A stretch of 64,000 nt of DNA, from assembly GCF_042647465.1 (NCBI RefSeq), contig NZ_JBHRVN010000004.1; one strand, 5' to 3'. The notes beneath the pieces are model-generated. The model was not told the DNA's origin. It was given only the letters and a program-made list of their open reading frames with translations, and searched no databases. Shown piece by piece: positions 26,580 to 35,922 of this stretch (within the stretch, counting starts at the first letter, position 1; each line of letters opens with the position of its first letter). The position numbers and the translations under genes were made by a program. Origin of the DNA: Wagnerdoeblera intermedia. GTDB taxonomy: Bacteria > Pseudomonadota > Alphaproteobacteria > Rhodobacterales > Rhodobacteraceae.

Positions 26580-27202
26580 TGCGGATCGTCTTTCAGATAG
26601 GGCGCAGCTTTGCGCAGATAGTCAAAACCTGTGATCGCGGTCAGGATCGCCGCGACCCAGATAAGGGCCAGACCGGCCCAGTTGGCAAGGGCTGCATAGC
26701 TGACGCCTGCCGGCACCTCGCCCTCACCCACAACCGGGCTGCGGCCCGCTTCGAGATAGGCAAGGCCGGTGGCAAGAAACAGCACCGCAATCGCCACCAT
26801 CTGCGCCGTGGTCTTCCACTTTGCCAGCCGCGTGACTTTCAGCAGCGAGGATTTCGCGCCGAGATATTCGCGCAGACCCGAAACAAAGACCTCACGGAAC
26901 AGGATGACAGCCGCCGGAAGGATGAGCCAGGGGTTCATGCCGGAATAGCCGGTGATCACCATGATCGCGATCACCACCATGGCCTTATCGGCAATGGGAT
27001 CGAGCATGGCCCCGTAGCGGCTTTCCTGCTTCCAGGCCCGCGCCAGATAGCCGTCGACAAAGTCGGTCAGCGCCGCGGTCACAAAGAGTGCCAGCGCCAG
27101 CCAGTCGGCCCAGGGACGGTTAAAATAAAGGAACATCACCGCTACGCCGGGGGCGGCGAGCAGGCGCAGGGTCGTAAGGATATTCGGAACCGTCCACCGC
27201 AT
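26576..27202 (-). CDS. pgsA: CDP-diacylglycerol--glycerol-3-phosphate 3-phosphatidyltransferase
   Basis: Inner-membrane enzyme of 208 aa committing CDP-diacylglycerol to phosphatidylglycerol. The CDP-alcohol phosphotransferase motif is intact: DFVDGYLAR followed by YGAMLDPIADK. Several hydrophobic helices are visible. First gene of a pgsA-moaD-moaE operon. Confidence 0.94.
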   Translation of the reverse strand: MRWTVPNILTTLRLLAAPGVAVMFLYFNRPWADWLALALFVTAALTDFVDGYLARAWKQESRYGAMLDPIADKAMVVIAIMVITGYSGMNPWLILPAAVILFREVFVSGLREYLGAKSSLLKVTRLAKWKTTAQMVAIAVLFLATGLAYLEAGRSPVVGEGEVPAGVSYAALANWAGLALIWVAAILTAITGFDYLRKAAPYLKDDPQ

Positions 27203-27264
27203 GGCACAGGGATAGCCGAAGGATCACGGGACGGAAAGGGGGGCTGAGGCCCCCCTGCCCGATT

Positions 27265-27669
27265 TCAGCGCAGAACGTGGACCGAGCATTGCGCGTGGCG
27301 CACCACACGCGCCGCGGTTGAGCCAAGAAAATAGTCCTGCAGACCGGGACGGTGCGAGGCGATCACAATCAGGTCATGCGCGCTCTCTTTCGCCAGATCG
27401 AGAATGGTCTGTGCCGCATGGCCGGCCCGCACCTCGACGCGGACATCCTGGCCTGCAAACTCCGCCTCCAGCGCCGCTTTCGCATCCGCCAGATTCTGCT
27501 GCAACTGATCCTGCGGCAGATATTGCGAGACATAGACCGGGATCTCGGCCAGCACCGTCAGAAGGGTGATCTTCCCCCCTTCGGCACAAAGCGCCCGGGC
27601 CGCCGCCATCGAGGAGGCGATGGTCGCTTCATGGTCCTGGGTCACGGGGACGAGAATGTTATGATACAT
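27265..27669 (-). CDS. Universal stress protein (UspA family)
   Basis: 134-aa single-domain Usp with N-terminal MYHNILVPVTQDHEA and the C-terminal ATP-binding loop region IASHRPGLQDYFLGSTAARVVRHA (G-x2-G-x9-GS/T-like, slightly divergent). Likely nucleotide-binding stress protein in the cytosol; its target is unknown. Next to, but separately transcribed from, the response regulator at 27755. Confidence 0.92.
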   Translation of the reverse strand: MYHNILVPVTQDHEATIASSMAAARALCAEGGKITLLTVLAEIPVYVSQYLPQDQLQQNLADAKAALEAEFAGQDVRVEVRAGHAAQTILDLAKESAHDLIVIASHRPGLQDYFLGSTAARVVRHAQCSVHVLR

Positions 27670-27754
27670 GATCAGCTCCTGGTTATGGCCCTGTTGTGAC
27701 AGAGCCTCCGGGGGCTGACTTTGATCGGGATCAAACCCGGCGAAAAAAGCGGGC

Positions 27755-28381
27755 TCAGCCCGCAGCGTCGTTTTCGGCCAGACGGACCGCGCCGATCAGC
27801 GCAGCCTGGGTGCGGTTCTTCGCGCCGAGCTTCACACAGACAGAGCGCATATGGGTTTTGATGGTGATCTCAGTGAGATCCATCTCGCGGGCGATCTCTT
27901 TGTTTGAAAGCCCCTCGCAGAGATAGCGCAGCACCCGGGTTTCCTGCGGGGTCAGCCCCGGCAGGACAACCGCCGCGGCATCGCGGTCGTAATCCGGCGG
28001 CAGCCAGACACCGCCCTCTGCCACCCGGGCCAGCGCCTCAGCCAGCTGAAGGGGGGAGAGGGTCTTGGGCACAAAGCCGCGCGCGCCGACCTGCAGCGCC
28101 AGATCCACCGTGCTGCGTGCGACATTGCCGGACATCACCACGACCGCGCCGCCCGCATTGGCGGCCACCACCTCCGCCACGCCGGTCAGGCCGTTCATTC
28201 CCGGCATGACATAGTCGAGCAGAATCACGTCAAAGCGGCCATGGCTGCGGATGGCGGCAAGGCTTTCATCAAGGGTCCCGGCGGTGGTCAGCGCAAAGCC
28301 CCCCCGCGCGCTGAGCAGAGCGACCAGCGTGTCCCGCAGCAGCAGATGGTCATCCGCCACCAGCAGTGAAATCACAGCCAT
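27755..28381 (-). CDS. LuxR/NarL-type response regulator
   Basis: 208 aa: receiver domain (~1-120) with acidic pocket ADDH and phospho-acceptor Asp in DVILLDYVMPG (~55), and a C-terminal LuxR helix-turn-helix (~145-205; LTPQETRVLRYLCEGLSNKEIAREM). No sensor kinase lies nearby, so it is an orphan here. Its position beside a universal stress protein hints at stress or redox control, which is inference only. Confidence 0.93.
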   Translation of the reverse strand: MAVISLLVADDHLLLRDTLVALLSARGGFALTTAGTLDESLAAIRSHGRFDVILLDYVMPGMNGLTGVAEVVAANAGGAVVVMSGNVARSTVDLALQVGARGFVPKTLSPLQLAEALARVAEGGVWLPPDYDRDAAAVVLPGLTPQETRVLRYLCEGLSNKEIAREMDLTEITIKTHMRSVCVKLGAKNRTQAALIGAVRLAENDAAG

Positions 28382-28453
28382 ATCCGCATCCCCTCCGAGG
28401 CTCCGCCGGGCACCTTAGCGGCAGATAACCCGATTTCAACCCCGGCTCAGCCA

Positions 28454-30091
28454 TCAGCCTGAGGCTTCACTCCGCATGAAGCGCACCATTTGCTGCGTTG
28501 AGCCGTCGATTCCACCGTCGGGCCGCTCGCCCGACAGCATCGGCTCCAGGGTCAGCGCCAGTTCTTTGCCCAGCTCAACGCCCCATTGATCAAAGCTGTT
28601 GATGCCAAGAAGCACGCCTTCCACGAAGACCCGATGCTCATAAAGCGCAAGGATCATCCCGAGGGTAAAGGGCGTGAGCCGGTGATAGGCCAGCATGACC
28701 GAGGGGCGATTGCCCGGAAAGACCCTGTGGCGGGCCTGACGCTCAAGCTCAGCACCGGTCAGACCGGCTGCGGCCATCCGCGCGCGGGCCTCTTCGAGAC
28801 TGCGTCCGGTCATCAGGGCTTTGGCCTGCGCCAGGCAGTTGGCCACCAGCAGGCGGTGCTGCGCCTGCTGCTCAGGGTAGCAGCCTTTCGCCGCCACCAG
28901 AAATTCGCAGGGAATAATCCGCGTGCCCTGGTGGATCAGCTGATAAAAGGCATGCTGACCATTGGTGCCAGGCTCCCCCCAGACCACGGGGCCGCTGTCG
29001 CAGGGCAGATCCGAGCCATCCATGGCGACGCGCTTGCCGTTGCTCTCCATCTCCAACTGCTGAAGATAGGCCGGAAGGCGTGCAAGCCTTTGATCATAGG
29101 GCAGAACGGCCCGGGTGGGATAGCCACAGCCCTGGGCGTGCCAGACGCCGCTTAAGGCCAGCAGCACCGGAAGGTTCTGCGCCATAGGTGCCGTCCGGAA
29201 GTGCTGATCCATATGGGCCGCACCGGCCAGAAACTGATTAAAGCGCTCCGGCCCCACAGTCAGCATCAGGCTGAGACCGACCGGCCCCCAGACCGAGTAG
29301 CGACCGCCGATATAATCGCCAAAGCCAAAGACACGCTCCGGCGGAATGCCCCATTCGCCCGCCTTTGCCGCATCTGATGAGATGGCGACCATCTGCGCGG
29401 CAGGGTCGGCCACCGCCGTCTGCAGCCAGTTCCGCACGATGCGGGCATTGGCCATGGTCTCGGTGGTGGTGAAGGTCTTGGAGGCGATCAGCACCAGAGT
29501 GCGCGCCGGGTTCATCTCGCTCAGGATCCAGTTCGCATGCGCGGGATCCACATTCGAGAGAAAATGCGTCCGCGGCCCCGTGCGGAAGGGCGAAAGCGCA
29601 ATGCTGGCCATGGCCGGGCCCAGATCCGAGCCACCGATGCCGATATTGACGATATCCGTAAAGCGCCCCCCCGGCCCTGAATAGGCCCCGCTGCGCACCG
29701 CCTCGCAGAGCGCGGCCATCCGCGCACGGGTGGCCTGCATGGAGGCAATATCCGCCTGCGGCAGTGACGGGTCCGGCGTGCCGCGCAGCATGGTGTGCAG
29801 CACCGCCCGGCCTTCGGTTTCATTGATCCGCGCGCCGGTGAACATCGCCTCGCGCCGCGCGGCAAGACCGGAGTCTTCCGCCATGCGCAGCAGCAGCGCC
29901 AGGACCTCATCGTCGATCAGCGTCTTTGAGAAATCAAAGAGCATCTCTGAAGAAGTGCCCCCGTCAGTATAGGGGAGCCGCGCTGAGAAACGCGCAGCGC
30001 GATCCTCCGCCTCAAAGAGAGCCTGAATGGAGCTGTCCTTCCGGTGCAGCGCGGCCTGCGATAATTCCCGCCAGGACTGGTCGTTCAGCAT
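28454..30091 (-). CDS. pgi: Glucose-6-phosphate isomerase
   Basis: Interconverts glucose-6-P and fructose-6-P; 545 aa, standard length. Signatures: NIGIGGSDLGP, ASKTFTTTETMANA, VWGEPGTNGQHAFYQLIHQG, and a C-terminal FDQWGVELGK. Third gene of the zwf-pgl-pgi operon, 3 nt after pgl; in this taxon the trio feeds the Entner-Doudoroff route and recycles fructose-6-P. Confidence 0.97.
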   Translation of the reverse strand: MLNDQSWRELSQAALHRKDSSIQALFEAEDRAARFSARLPYTDGGTSSEMLFDFSKTLIDDEVLALLLRMAEDSGLAARREAMFTGARINETEGRAVLHTMLRGTPDPSLPQADIASMQATRARMAALCEAVRSGAYSGPGGRFTDIVNIGIGGSDLGPAMASIALSPFRTGPRTHFLSNVDPAHANWILSEMNPARTLVLIASKTFTTTETMANARIVRNWLQTAVADPAAQMVAISSDAAKAGEWGIPPERVFGFGDYIGGRYSVWGPVGLSLMLTVGPERFNQFLAGAAHMDQHFRTAPMAQNLPVLLALSGVWHAQGCGYPTRAVLPYDQRLARLPAYLQQLEMESNGKRVAMDGSDLPCDSGPVVWGEPGTNGQHAFYQLIHQGTRIIPCEFLVAAKGCYPEQQAQHRLLVANCLAQAKALMTGRSLEEARARMAAAGLTGAELERQARHRVFPGNRPSVMLAYHRLTPFTLGMILALYEHRVFVEGVLLGINSFDQWGVELGKELALTLEPMLSGERPDGGIDGSTQQMVRFMRSEASG

Positions 30092-30094
30092 AAA

Positions 30095-30766
30095 TCACTC
30101 CGCCCAATGGACGGTCGCATTGTCTGCGATTGCCCGCACCGGCGCAAGATCTGCCGGTAAACCCTTTGAACTCTCAAAGGCTTCGCGCTTAGGCTGTCCG
30201 AGCATCACCAGATGGATATTCATGGCATCGCGCAGCACCGGCAGGCTCAGGCTCACACGGGGTTCCGGCTGGCCCGGAGCCTTCACCTCAACCACCACCG
30301 GGGCAGAGGGGGACAGCGCCTCTGCAAGCTGCGGAGAGCCCGGGAACAGGCTTGCGATGTGAAGATCTTCGCCCATGCCCAGGACCAGCGTGCTCAGCGG
30401 CAGACGCGCGGTCACCGCCTCTGCGATGCGCTCAATCCGCCCGACTTCGCCGGCGTTATGCAGATAAAGCGGCACCACCTTCGCCGGTGCTGCCGCCGCG
30501 CGCAGCAGACGCCGGCGCACCTGCCCCAGATTTGAGCGCGGGTGATCCTCCGGCACACAGCGCTCATCCGTCAGCATGACGGTGACGTTTTCCCAATCCA
30601 GTTCCACCGCCGACAGAAGGTCATAAAGCGGCAGCGGCGTGGTGCCCCCGGCCACCGCCAGAGTGGCATGACCCGCCGAGCGCAGGGCCTGACCCAGCTC
30701 TCCTGCGACTTTATTGGCGAGCGACAAAAACAGCATCTCGCGATCGGCGTATTCGATGAATTCCAT
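30095..30766 (-). CDS. pgl: 6-phosphogluconolactonase
   Basis: Hydrolyses 6-phosphogluconolactone; 223 aa, DevB type. Motifs VAGGTTPLPLYDLL, VMLTDERCVPEDHPRSN and LGMGEDLHIASLFPG are present. In the last motif the family usually reads GMGxDGHTASLFPG; here LHI replaces GHT, a small departure near the active-site His. Fits between zwf (1 nt upstream) and pgi. Confidence 0.95.
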   Translation of the reverse strand: MEFIEYADREMLFLSLANKVAGELGQALRSAGHATLAVAGGTTPLPLYDLLSAVELDWENVTVMLTDERCVPEDHPRSNLGQVRRRLLRAAAAPAKVVPLYLHNAGEVGRIERIAEAVTARLPLSTLVLGMGEDLHIASLFPGSPQLAEALSPSAPVVVEVKAPGQPEPRVSLSLPVLRDAMNIHLVMLGQPKREAFESSKGLPADLAPVRAIADNATVHWAE

Positions 30767-30767
30767 C

Positions 30768-32210
30768 TTAATGCAGCTCCCTCCAGACCCGTCCGTCCCG
30801 CGCCATCAGCCGGTCTGATGCCAGCGGCCCCGAAGACCCCTGGGCATAGGCCAGCGGACGACGCCCCTCATGGGCTGCGATCACCGGATCAGCCCAGCTC
30901 CAGGCGGCCTCAACCTCATCGCCGCGCATAAAGAGCGTCTGATTTCCGCGGATCACATCCATGATCAGCCGTTCATAAGCATCCGGCATATCCGAACCTT
31001 CCGCCCCCAGCGCCTCCGCGAAGGACATATCCAGCGGCACCCGCACCAGACGCATCCCCCCCGGCCCCGGCTCTTTGATCATGACCTTGAGGTTCATCCC
31101 CTCATCGGGCTGCAGACGGATCACCAGAAGGTTCTCCTGCCAGCCGGAGGCATCGTCAAAAATCGTATGCGGCGGCTGTTTGAAGAACACCGCAATCTCC
31201 GAGACCCGAGCCTTCAGCCGCTTGCCGGTGCGCAGATAAAAGGGCGTCCCCTTCCAGCGCCAGTTCGAGATATGGACCTTCATGGCCATGAAGCTCTCGG
31301 TCCGGCTGTCGGGATTGCCCGCTTCATCGGAATAAGACAGCCCCTCACCCGCCTCATACTGGCCACGCACGACATCTTCGGGCCGCACCGGGTCCAGCGC
31401 GCGGATCACCTTCAGCTTCTCGTCGCGCACGGCGTCGGGGTCAAAATGATAGGGCGGCTCCATGGCGATCAGGCACAGAAGCTGCATCATATGGTTCTGG
31501 ATCATATCGCGCATCGCGCCGGCGCGATCGTAATAGGCGCCGCGCCCGGCGACCCCTACGGTCTCGGCCACAGTGATCTGAACGTGATCGACATATTGCG
31601 CGTTCCACAGTGGCTCGAAGAGAATATTGGCAAAGCGCACCGCCATCAGGTTCTGCACGGTCTCTTTACCCAGATAGTGGTCGATGCGGTAAATCTGCGT
31701 CTCGTCGAAATGCTGCGCGAGGGTGGCGTTCAACTCGCGCGCCGTGGCGAGATCATGTCCGAAAGGCTTTTCCACCACGATCCGGCTGCCGGAATCGGCC
31801 ACATTATGGGCGCGCAGCCGCTCGGCCAGCGGGCCGAACAGATCGGGCGCGACCGAAAAATAGAAGGCGCGCACCACGCCTTCGCGCATCATGGCCGCCA
31901 GATCCGCCCAGCCCTGCCCGCCCCGGGCATCGACGGCCACAAACTCCAGACGCTCAAGGAAGCCCGCAACCTTATCGGCCTTCAGCTTATCTTTCGCGAC
32001 ATGCTCACTTAAGGCCTGAGCGATCATCGCCTGCCACTCGGCGCGGGTCATCGGCCCCCGCGCTGCCCCGATGATGCGGCAGCGCTCGGTCACCTGCCCC
32101 CCGAGGTAGCGGCGGTAGAGGCCGGGGAGAATCTTCCGGCAGGCCAGATCACCGGTGGCACCAAAGACGACCAGATCGAATGCATCCACCGGAATCACAC
32201 GTGAAACCAC
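30768..32210 (-). CDS. zwf: Glucose-6-phosphate 1-dehydrogenase
   Basis: Oxidises glucose-6-P to the lactone with NADP; 480 aa. The nucleotide-binding VVFGATGDLACRKILPGLY lies near the N-terminus and the substrate motif YRIDHYLGKETVQN (~175-190) carries the catalytic His/Lys region. The start at 32210 gives MVSRVIPVDAFDLV; shorter starts are possible. First gene of zwf-pgl-pgi; the promoter should lie in the 421-nt divergent gap before gntR. Confidence 0.96.
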   Translation of the reverse strand: MVSRVIPVDAFDLVVFGATGDLACRKILPGLYRRYLGGQVTERCRIIGAARGPMTRAEWQAMIAQALSEHVAKDKLKADKVAGFLERLEFVAVDARGGQGWADLAAMMREGVVRAFYFSVAPDLFGPLAERLRAHNVADSGSRIVVEKPFGHDLATARELNATLAQHFDETQIYRIDHYLGKETVQNLMAVRFANILFEPLWNAQYVDHVQITVAETVGVAGRGAYYDRAGAMRDMIQNHMMQLLCLIAMEPPYHFDPDAVRDEKLKVIRALDPVRPEDVVRGQYEAGEGLSYSDEAGNPDSRTESFMAMKVHISNWRWKGTPFYLRTGKRLKARVSEIAVFFKQPPHTIFDDASGWQENLLVIRLQPDEGMNLKVMIKEPGPGGMRLVRVPLDMSFAEALGAEGSDMPDAYERLIMDVIRGNQTLFMRGDEVEAAWSWADPVIAAHEGRRPLAYAQGSSGPLASDRLMARDGRVWRELH

Positions 32211-32504
32211 AATCGCCCCCTGCCCCTCAGGGGCTTACCAGTTCAGCACCCTTCAGGCGCCGCAGCGCAGCTTAGCACCGCTCCGGCGGTACCGAAAGAA
32301 GCCCGCAGCCTGCGGGGGCGGAAAACCCCCAATGTCTCAGAAGAGGATGATTTTTCAGCAGAATTTTTGAAAGCGCGCGCCCGGCTGCCGGCGGGAAAAC
32401 CAGAGCCGGAACGGCGAAAACTGCCCCCAACCACTTCCAACCAATTTCCCGCAGGAAGGCCAGCCCCCTTAACGCGCCCTCTCACCCCGATTAAAAATCA
32501 ATCA

Positions 32505-32631
32505 TTCCGACTATTGTGGCGCTAAAATAGTCACAAAATCACCCATTTCAGGCAAAAATTGAAACTATCGTATTCCCCTGCGCCGGATTTCCGGTCAAAA
32601 GGGGTGCAACCAATAGTGAAATGGTTGAACC
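32505..32631 (+). promoter_or_regulatory. Candidate operator array for the GntR regulator
   Basis: The 421-nt gap 32211-32631 has no gene. In its right half the heptamer ACTATTG recurs: 32510-32516, inverted AATAGT at 32526-32531, ACTATCG at 32564-32570 and inverted CAATAGT at 32611-32617. The first pair forms a perfect inverted repeat GACTATT...AATAGTC with 10-nt spacing; the last lies within CAACCA...TGGTTG (32607-32627) just before the gntR ATG. Likely autoregulatory and operon operator sites. Confidence 0.5.
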
Positions 32632-33387
32632 ATGACCGGCGCTTCTGATCTGTCCCAAACCCAGGGTGCGAATTTCGCGCTCAATGAGCTGCGCCGGATG
32701 ATCGCCAGCTCAGCGGCGGGTGGCACCCGGAAGCTCCCGACCGAGCGTGAACTGACCGCCCTGCTTGGGATCACCCGACATGCCCTGCGCCAGGCGCTTG
32801 AGGTGCTTGAAACAGAGGGGCTGATCTGGCGCCGTCAGGGGGCCGGGACCTGGATCGGCTCGCCGCGCAGCAATCTCGAAAGCCAGATCAATGCCACCCT
32901 GCCCGGCACCACGGTCGAGGAAGCCATTGAGACCCGCCTGCGGGTTGAGCCGCAACTGGCGCAGCTGGCCGCGCTGCGCGCCACCAGTGACGACATCGCC
33001 CGCATGAAAGAGCTGAACCGGCGCAGCATCGAGGCTTCAGACCCCGAAGCCTGCGAGCTTTGGGACGGCGCCTTTCATCGCCAGATCGCTCTGGCGGCCC
33101 GCAACCGCATTCTGCTGTCGCTCTTTGATGTGATGAACCGCATCCGCGAAGAGCCCTTCTGGCAAACGACCCGCGAGAACGCCCGCACCGAGCCGGGCGT
33201 GACCGACCAGGTCAATATCCACCACATCGCCCTGATTGAGGCCATCGAAGCGCGCGACAGCCAGCGCGCCGGTCAGGCGATGTGCGATCACCTTCTCGAC
33301 GTACAGCACCGCTGGCTGCGGCGTCTGAGCCGCGAAAGCCTGGGCATTCCTGCTTTGAATGCCGCCCCGCCCGTCCTTCCGTTCTGA
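32632..33387 (+). CDS. GntR/FadR-family transcriptional regulator
   Basis: 251 aa: N-terminal winged helix (~15-80; KLPTERELTALLGITRHALRQALEVLETEGLI) and an all-helical FCD ligand domain (~95-225; ETRLRVEPQLAQLAALRA, HRQIALAARN). It precedes the ABC transporter-ggt genes by 18 nt, so it probably senses a substrate of that operon and represses it. No clear Shine-Dalgarno; an operator-like palindrome occupies that place. Confidence 0.92.
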   Translation: MTGASDLSQTQGANFALNELRRMIASSAAGGTRKLPTERELTALLGITRHALRQALEVLETEGLIWRRQGAGTWIGSPRSNLESQINATLPGTTVEEAIETRLRVEPQLAQLAALRATSDDIARMKELNRRSIEASDPEACELWDGAFHRQIALAARNRILLSLFDVMNRIREEPFWQTTRENARTEPGVTDQVNIHHIALIEAIEARDSQRAGQAMCDHLLDVQHRWLRRLSRESLGIPALNAAPPVLPF

Positions 33388-33405
33388 GCCCAGAGGAGTC
33401 TCGAC

Positions 33406-34914
33406 ATGACCTGGAAAACCCTTGCCACCACCGCCCTTGCCGGCTGCCTGTTCGCCTTTGCGGGCCAGGCTGCGGACCTGCGCATCGCACTGCAGGACGA
33501 TCCCGACATGCTCGACCCGGCGCAGTCGCGCTCGTTCGTCGGCCGGATCGTCTATTCGTCGCTCTGCGACAAGCTGGTTGATGTGAACGAAAACGTCGAG
33601 CTGGTGCCGATGCTGGCCACCGACTGGGCCTTCTCGGACGACGGGCTGAAGCTGGTGATGAACCTGCGCGACGGCGTGAAATTCCACGACGGCGAAGTGA
33701 TGAATGCGGAAGCGGTGGTCTATACCATCAACCGCAACATGACCCTGAAAGAAAGCCGCCGCAAATCCGAGCTGGCCTCGATTGAAAAGGTGGAAGCCAC
33801 CGGCCCGCTGCAGGTGACCTTCACGCTGAAAAAGCCCGATGCCTCGCTGGTTGCACAGCTGTCTGACCGCGCAGGTATGATCGTCTCGCCGAAAGCGGCT
33901 GAAGCTGCAGGCGCGGATTTCGGCGCGAACCCGGTCTGCGCCGGCCCGTTCAAATTCGTCGAGCGCGTCGCTCAGGACCGCATCGTTCTTGAGAAATTCG
34001 CTGACTACTGGAATGCCGGTGAGATCCACCTCAACAAGGTGACCTTCCTGCCGATCCCGGACACCACCGTGCGTCTGGCGAACCTGCGCTCGGGGGATGT
34101 GCAGCTGGTGGACCGCATTGCGGCAACCGATGCTGAAACCGTGAAGGGCGATGCCTCGCTTGGCTATGCCGAAGCTGTGGGCCTTGGCTCGATGGGCATC
34201 TATGTGAACATGGGCAACGGCGCCAATGCCGAAAAGCCGATGGGTCAGCACAAGGCGCTGCGTCAGGCCTTCTCCTATGCAATCGACCGCGAAGCGATCA
34301 ACCAGGTTGTCTTCTCGGGCGGCGCTCTGGCCGGCAACCAGCCCTGGCCGCCGACCTCGCCCTGGTACAACCAGAACCTGCCGGTCGAGCCGCGCGACAT
34401 CGAAAAAGCCAAGGCTCTGGTGAAAGAAGCCGGTTTTGACCGCGTGGCCTTCACCCTGCAGCACCACAACAACCCGGTGGTCACCCAGACCATGCAGATG
34501 ATCCAAGCCATGGCCGCCGAGGCAGGCTTTGACATCTCGCTGATCTCGACCGAATTTGCGACGCTGCTCGATAAGCAGTCGGCCGGTGACTATGAAGTCA
34601 GCCGCTCTGACTGGTCGGGCCGCCCGGATCCGGATGGCAACGTCCACACCTTCTACCACTCGAAAGGTGGTCTGAACGATCCGAAGTACAGCAACGCCGA
34701 AGTTGACCGTCTGCTCGACGAGGCCCGTGCTTCGACCGATCCGGCTGTGCGCAAAGCCAAATATGATGAATTCGCTGCCATCGTCACCGATGAGCTGCCG
34801 ATCATCACCCTTGGCCACCAGAAATACCTCTACGGCTTCACAGCGAAACTGGACGGCTTCAAAGCCTATCCGGATGCAATGATCCGCCTGCAGGGCGTGA
34901 AACTGAACGACTGA
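33406..34914 (+). CDS. Periplasmic peptide/glutathione-type ABC substrate-binding protein
   Basis: 502-aa SBP_bac_5 (cluster C) binding protein with a signal peptide (MTWKTLATTALAGCLFAFAG-QAA). Mature body shows the family segments LAFSDDGLKLVMNLRDGVKFHDGE-like DGLKLVMNLRDGVKFHDGE and PFKFVERVAQDRIVL. Captures peptides or gamma-glutamyl compounds for the adjacent permeases. The ggt gene in the operon and the fused ATPase resemble the GsiABCD glutathione importer, hence glutathione is the preferred guess. Confidence 0.92.
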   Translation: MTWKTLATTALAGCLFAFAGQAADLRIALQDDPDMLDPAQSRSFVGRIVYSSLCDKLVDVNENVELVPMLATDWAFSDDGLKLVMNLRDGVKFHDGEVMNAEAVVYTINRNMTLKESRRKSELASIEKVEATGPLQVTFTLKKPDASLVAQLSDRAGMIVSPKAAEAAGADFGANPVCAGPFKFVERVAQDRIVLEKFADYWNAGEIHLNKVTFLPIPDTTVRLANLRSGDVQLVDRIAATDAETVKGDASLGYAEAVGLGSMGIYVNMGNGANAEKPMGQHKALRQAFSYAIDREAINQVVFSGGALAGNQPWPPTSPWYNQNLPVEPRDIEKAKALVKEAGFDRVAFTLQHHNNPVVTQTMQMIQAMAAEAGFDISLISTEFATLLDKQSAGDYEVSRSDWSGRPDPDGNVHTFYHSKGGLNDPKYSNAEVDRLLDEARASTDPAVRKAKYDEFAAIVTDELPIITLGHQKYLYGFTAKLDGFKAYPDAMIRLQGVKLND

Positions 34915-34974
34915 TCCTGAAACCCGCCGCTTTCGGGGGACATCTCCCGAAAGCGGCCCGTGCGGACCCCGGCC

Positions 34975-35922
34975 ATGCATATCTTTCTCGCCAAGCGGCT
35001 TTTGGTGGCGATCCCCACCCTTCTGCTTGTTTCCGTCTTCGTCTTCTTTCTGCAAAAGCTGCTGCCCGGTGACCCGGTGCTGGCTCTTGCGGGCGAAGAA
35101 CGCGATCCCGCCACTCTCGAAGCCATCCGCGAACAGCTGGGCTTCAATGATCCGCTGATCGTGCAGTATCTGCGCTGGATCGGGGCGGCTCTGACCGGGG
35201 ATCTCGGCACCTCTCTGCGCACCGGCCAGCCGGTGCTGGAGCTGATCGGGCAAAAGCTGCCCGTGACCCTGCAACTGGCCACCATGGCGCTTGGCATTGC
35301 CTTCCTCTTTGGTGTGCCCGCAGGCATCTATGCCGCCGTGCGCAAGCGCCGCGCAGGCGATTACACCGCGAACTTCATTGCCCTGACGCTTTTGTCGGTG
35401 CCGAACTTCTGGCTGGGGATCATGCTGATCCTGCTGGTCTCAGTAAACCTGAACTGGCTGCCGGCCTCGGGCTATGTCTCGCCTTTCGAGAATTTCGCGC
35501 TCTCGATGAAGACCATGATCATGCCGGCCCTCGTGCTGGCCACGGGTCTGGCGGCGACGCTGCTGCGTCACACCCGCTCGTCGATGATGGGGGTGTTGAA
35601 GTCTGACTATATCCGCACCGCACGGGCCAAGGGCCTTGCGGGCAGCAATGTCGTGCTGGGCCATGCCTTCCGCAATGCGGTTCTGCCGATCATCACCCTG
35701 ACTGCGCTGCTCTTTGGTGAGCTGCTGGCGGGCGCGGTTCTGACCGAGCAGATCTTCACCATTCCGGGCTTTGGCAAGCTGATCGTGGATGCCGTCTTTA
35801 CCCGCGATTACGCCGTGGTTCAGGGCGTGGTGCTCTGCACCGCCGCAGGCTTCATCCTTCTGAACATCATCGCCGATGTGCTTTACGTCCTTCTCAACCC
35901 GCGTCTGAGGGCCCAGCTGTGA
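34975..35922 (+). CDS. ABC permease, DppB/GsiC type
   Basis: 315-aa inner-membrane subunit with six hydrophobic helices, an N-terminal TM (LLVAIPTLLLVSVFVFFL) and the EAA-type coupling loop YIRTARAKGLAGSNVVLGHAFRNA contacting the ATPase. The ATG at 34975 is preferred over the GTG at 34960. It overlaps the next permease by 4 nt. Confidence 0.93.
   Translation: MHIFLAKRLLVAIPTLLLVSVFVFFLQKLLPGDPVLALAGEERDPATLEAIREQLGFNDPLIVQYLRWIGAALTGDLGTSLRTGQPVLELIGQKLPVTLQLATMALGIAFLFGVPAGIYAAVRKRRAGDYTANFIALTLLSVPNFWLGIMLILLVSVNLNWLPASGYVSPFENFALSMKTMIMPALVLATGLAATLLRHTRSSMMGVLKSDYIRTARAKGLAGSNVVLGHAFRNAVLPIITLTALLFGELLAGAVLTEQIFTIPGFGKLIVDAVFTRDYAVVQGVVLCTAAGFILLNIIADVLYVLLNPRLRAQL

Noticed and set aside
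33037..35274. 745-aa open frame antisense to the ABC transporter genes
   Set aside because: Shadow frame of highly GC-biased genes; spans gene boundaries without any domain.
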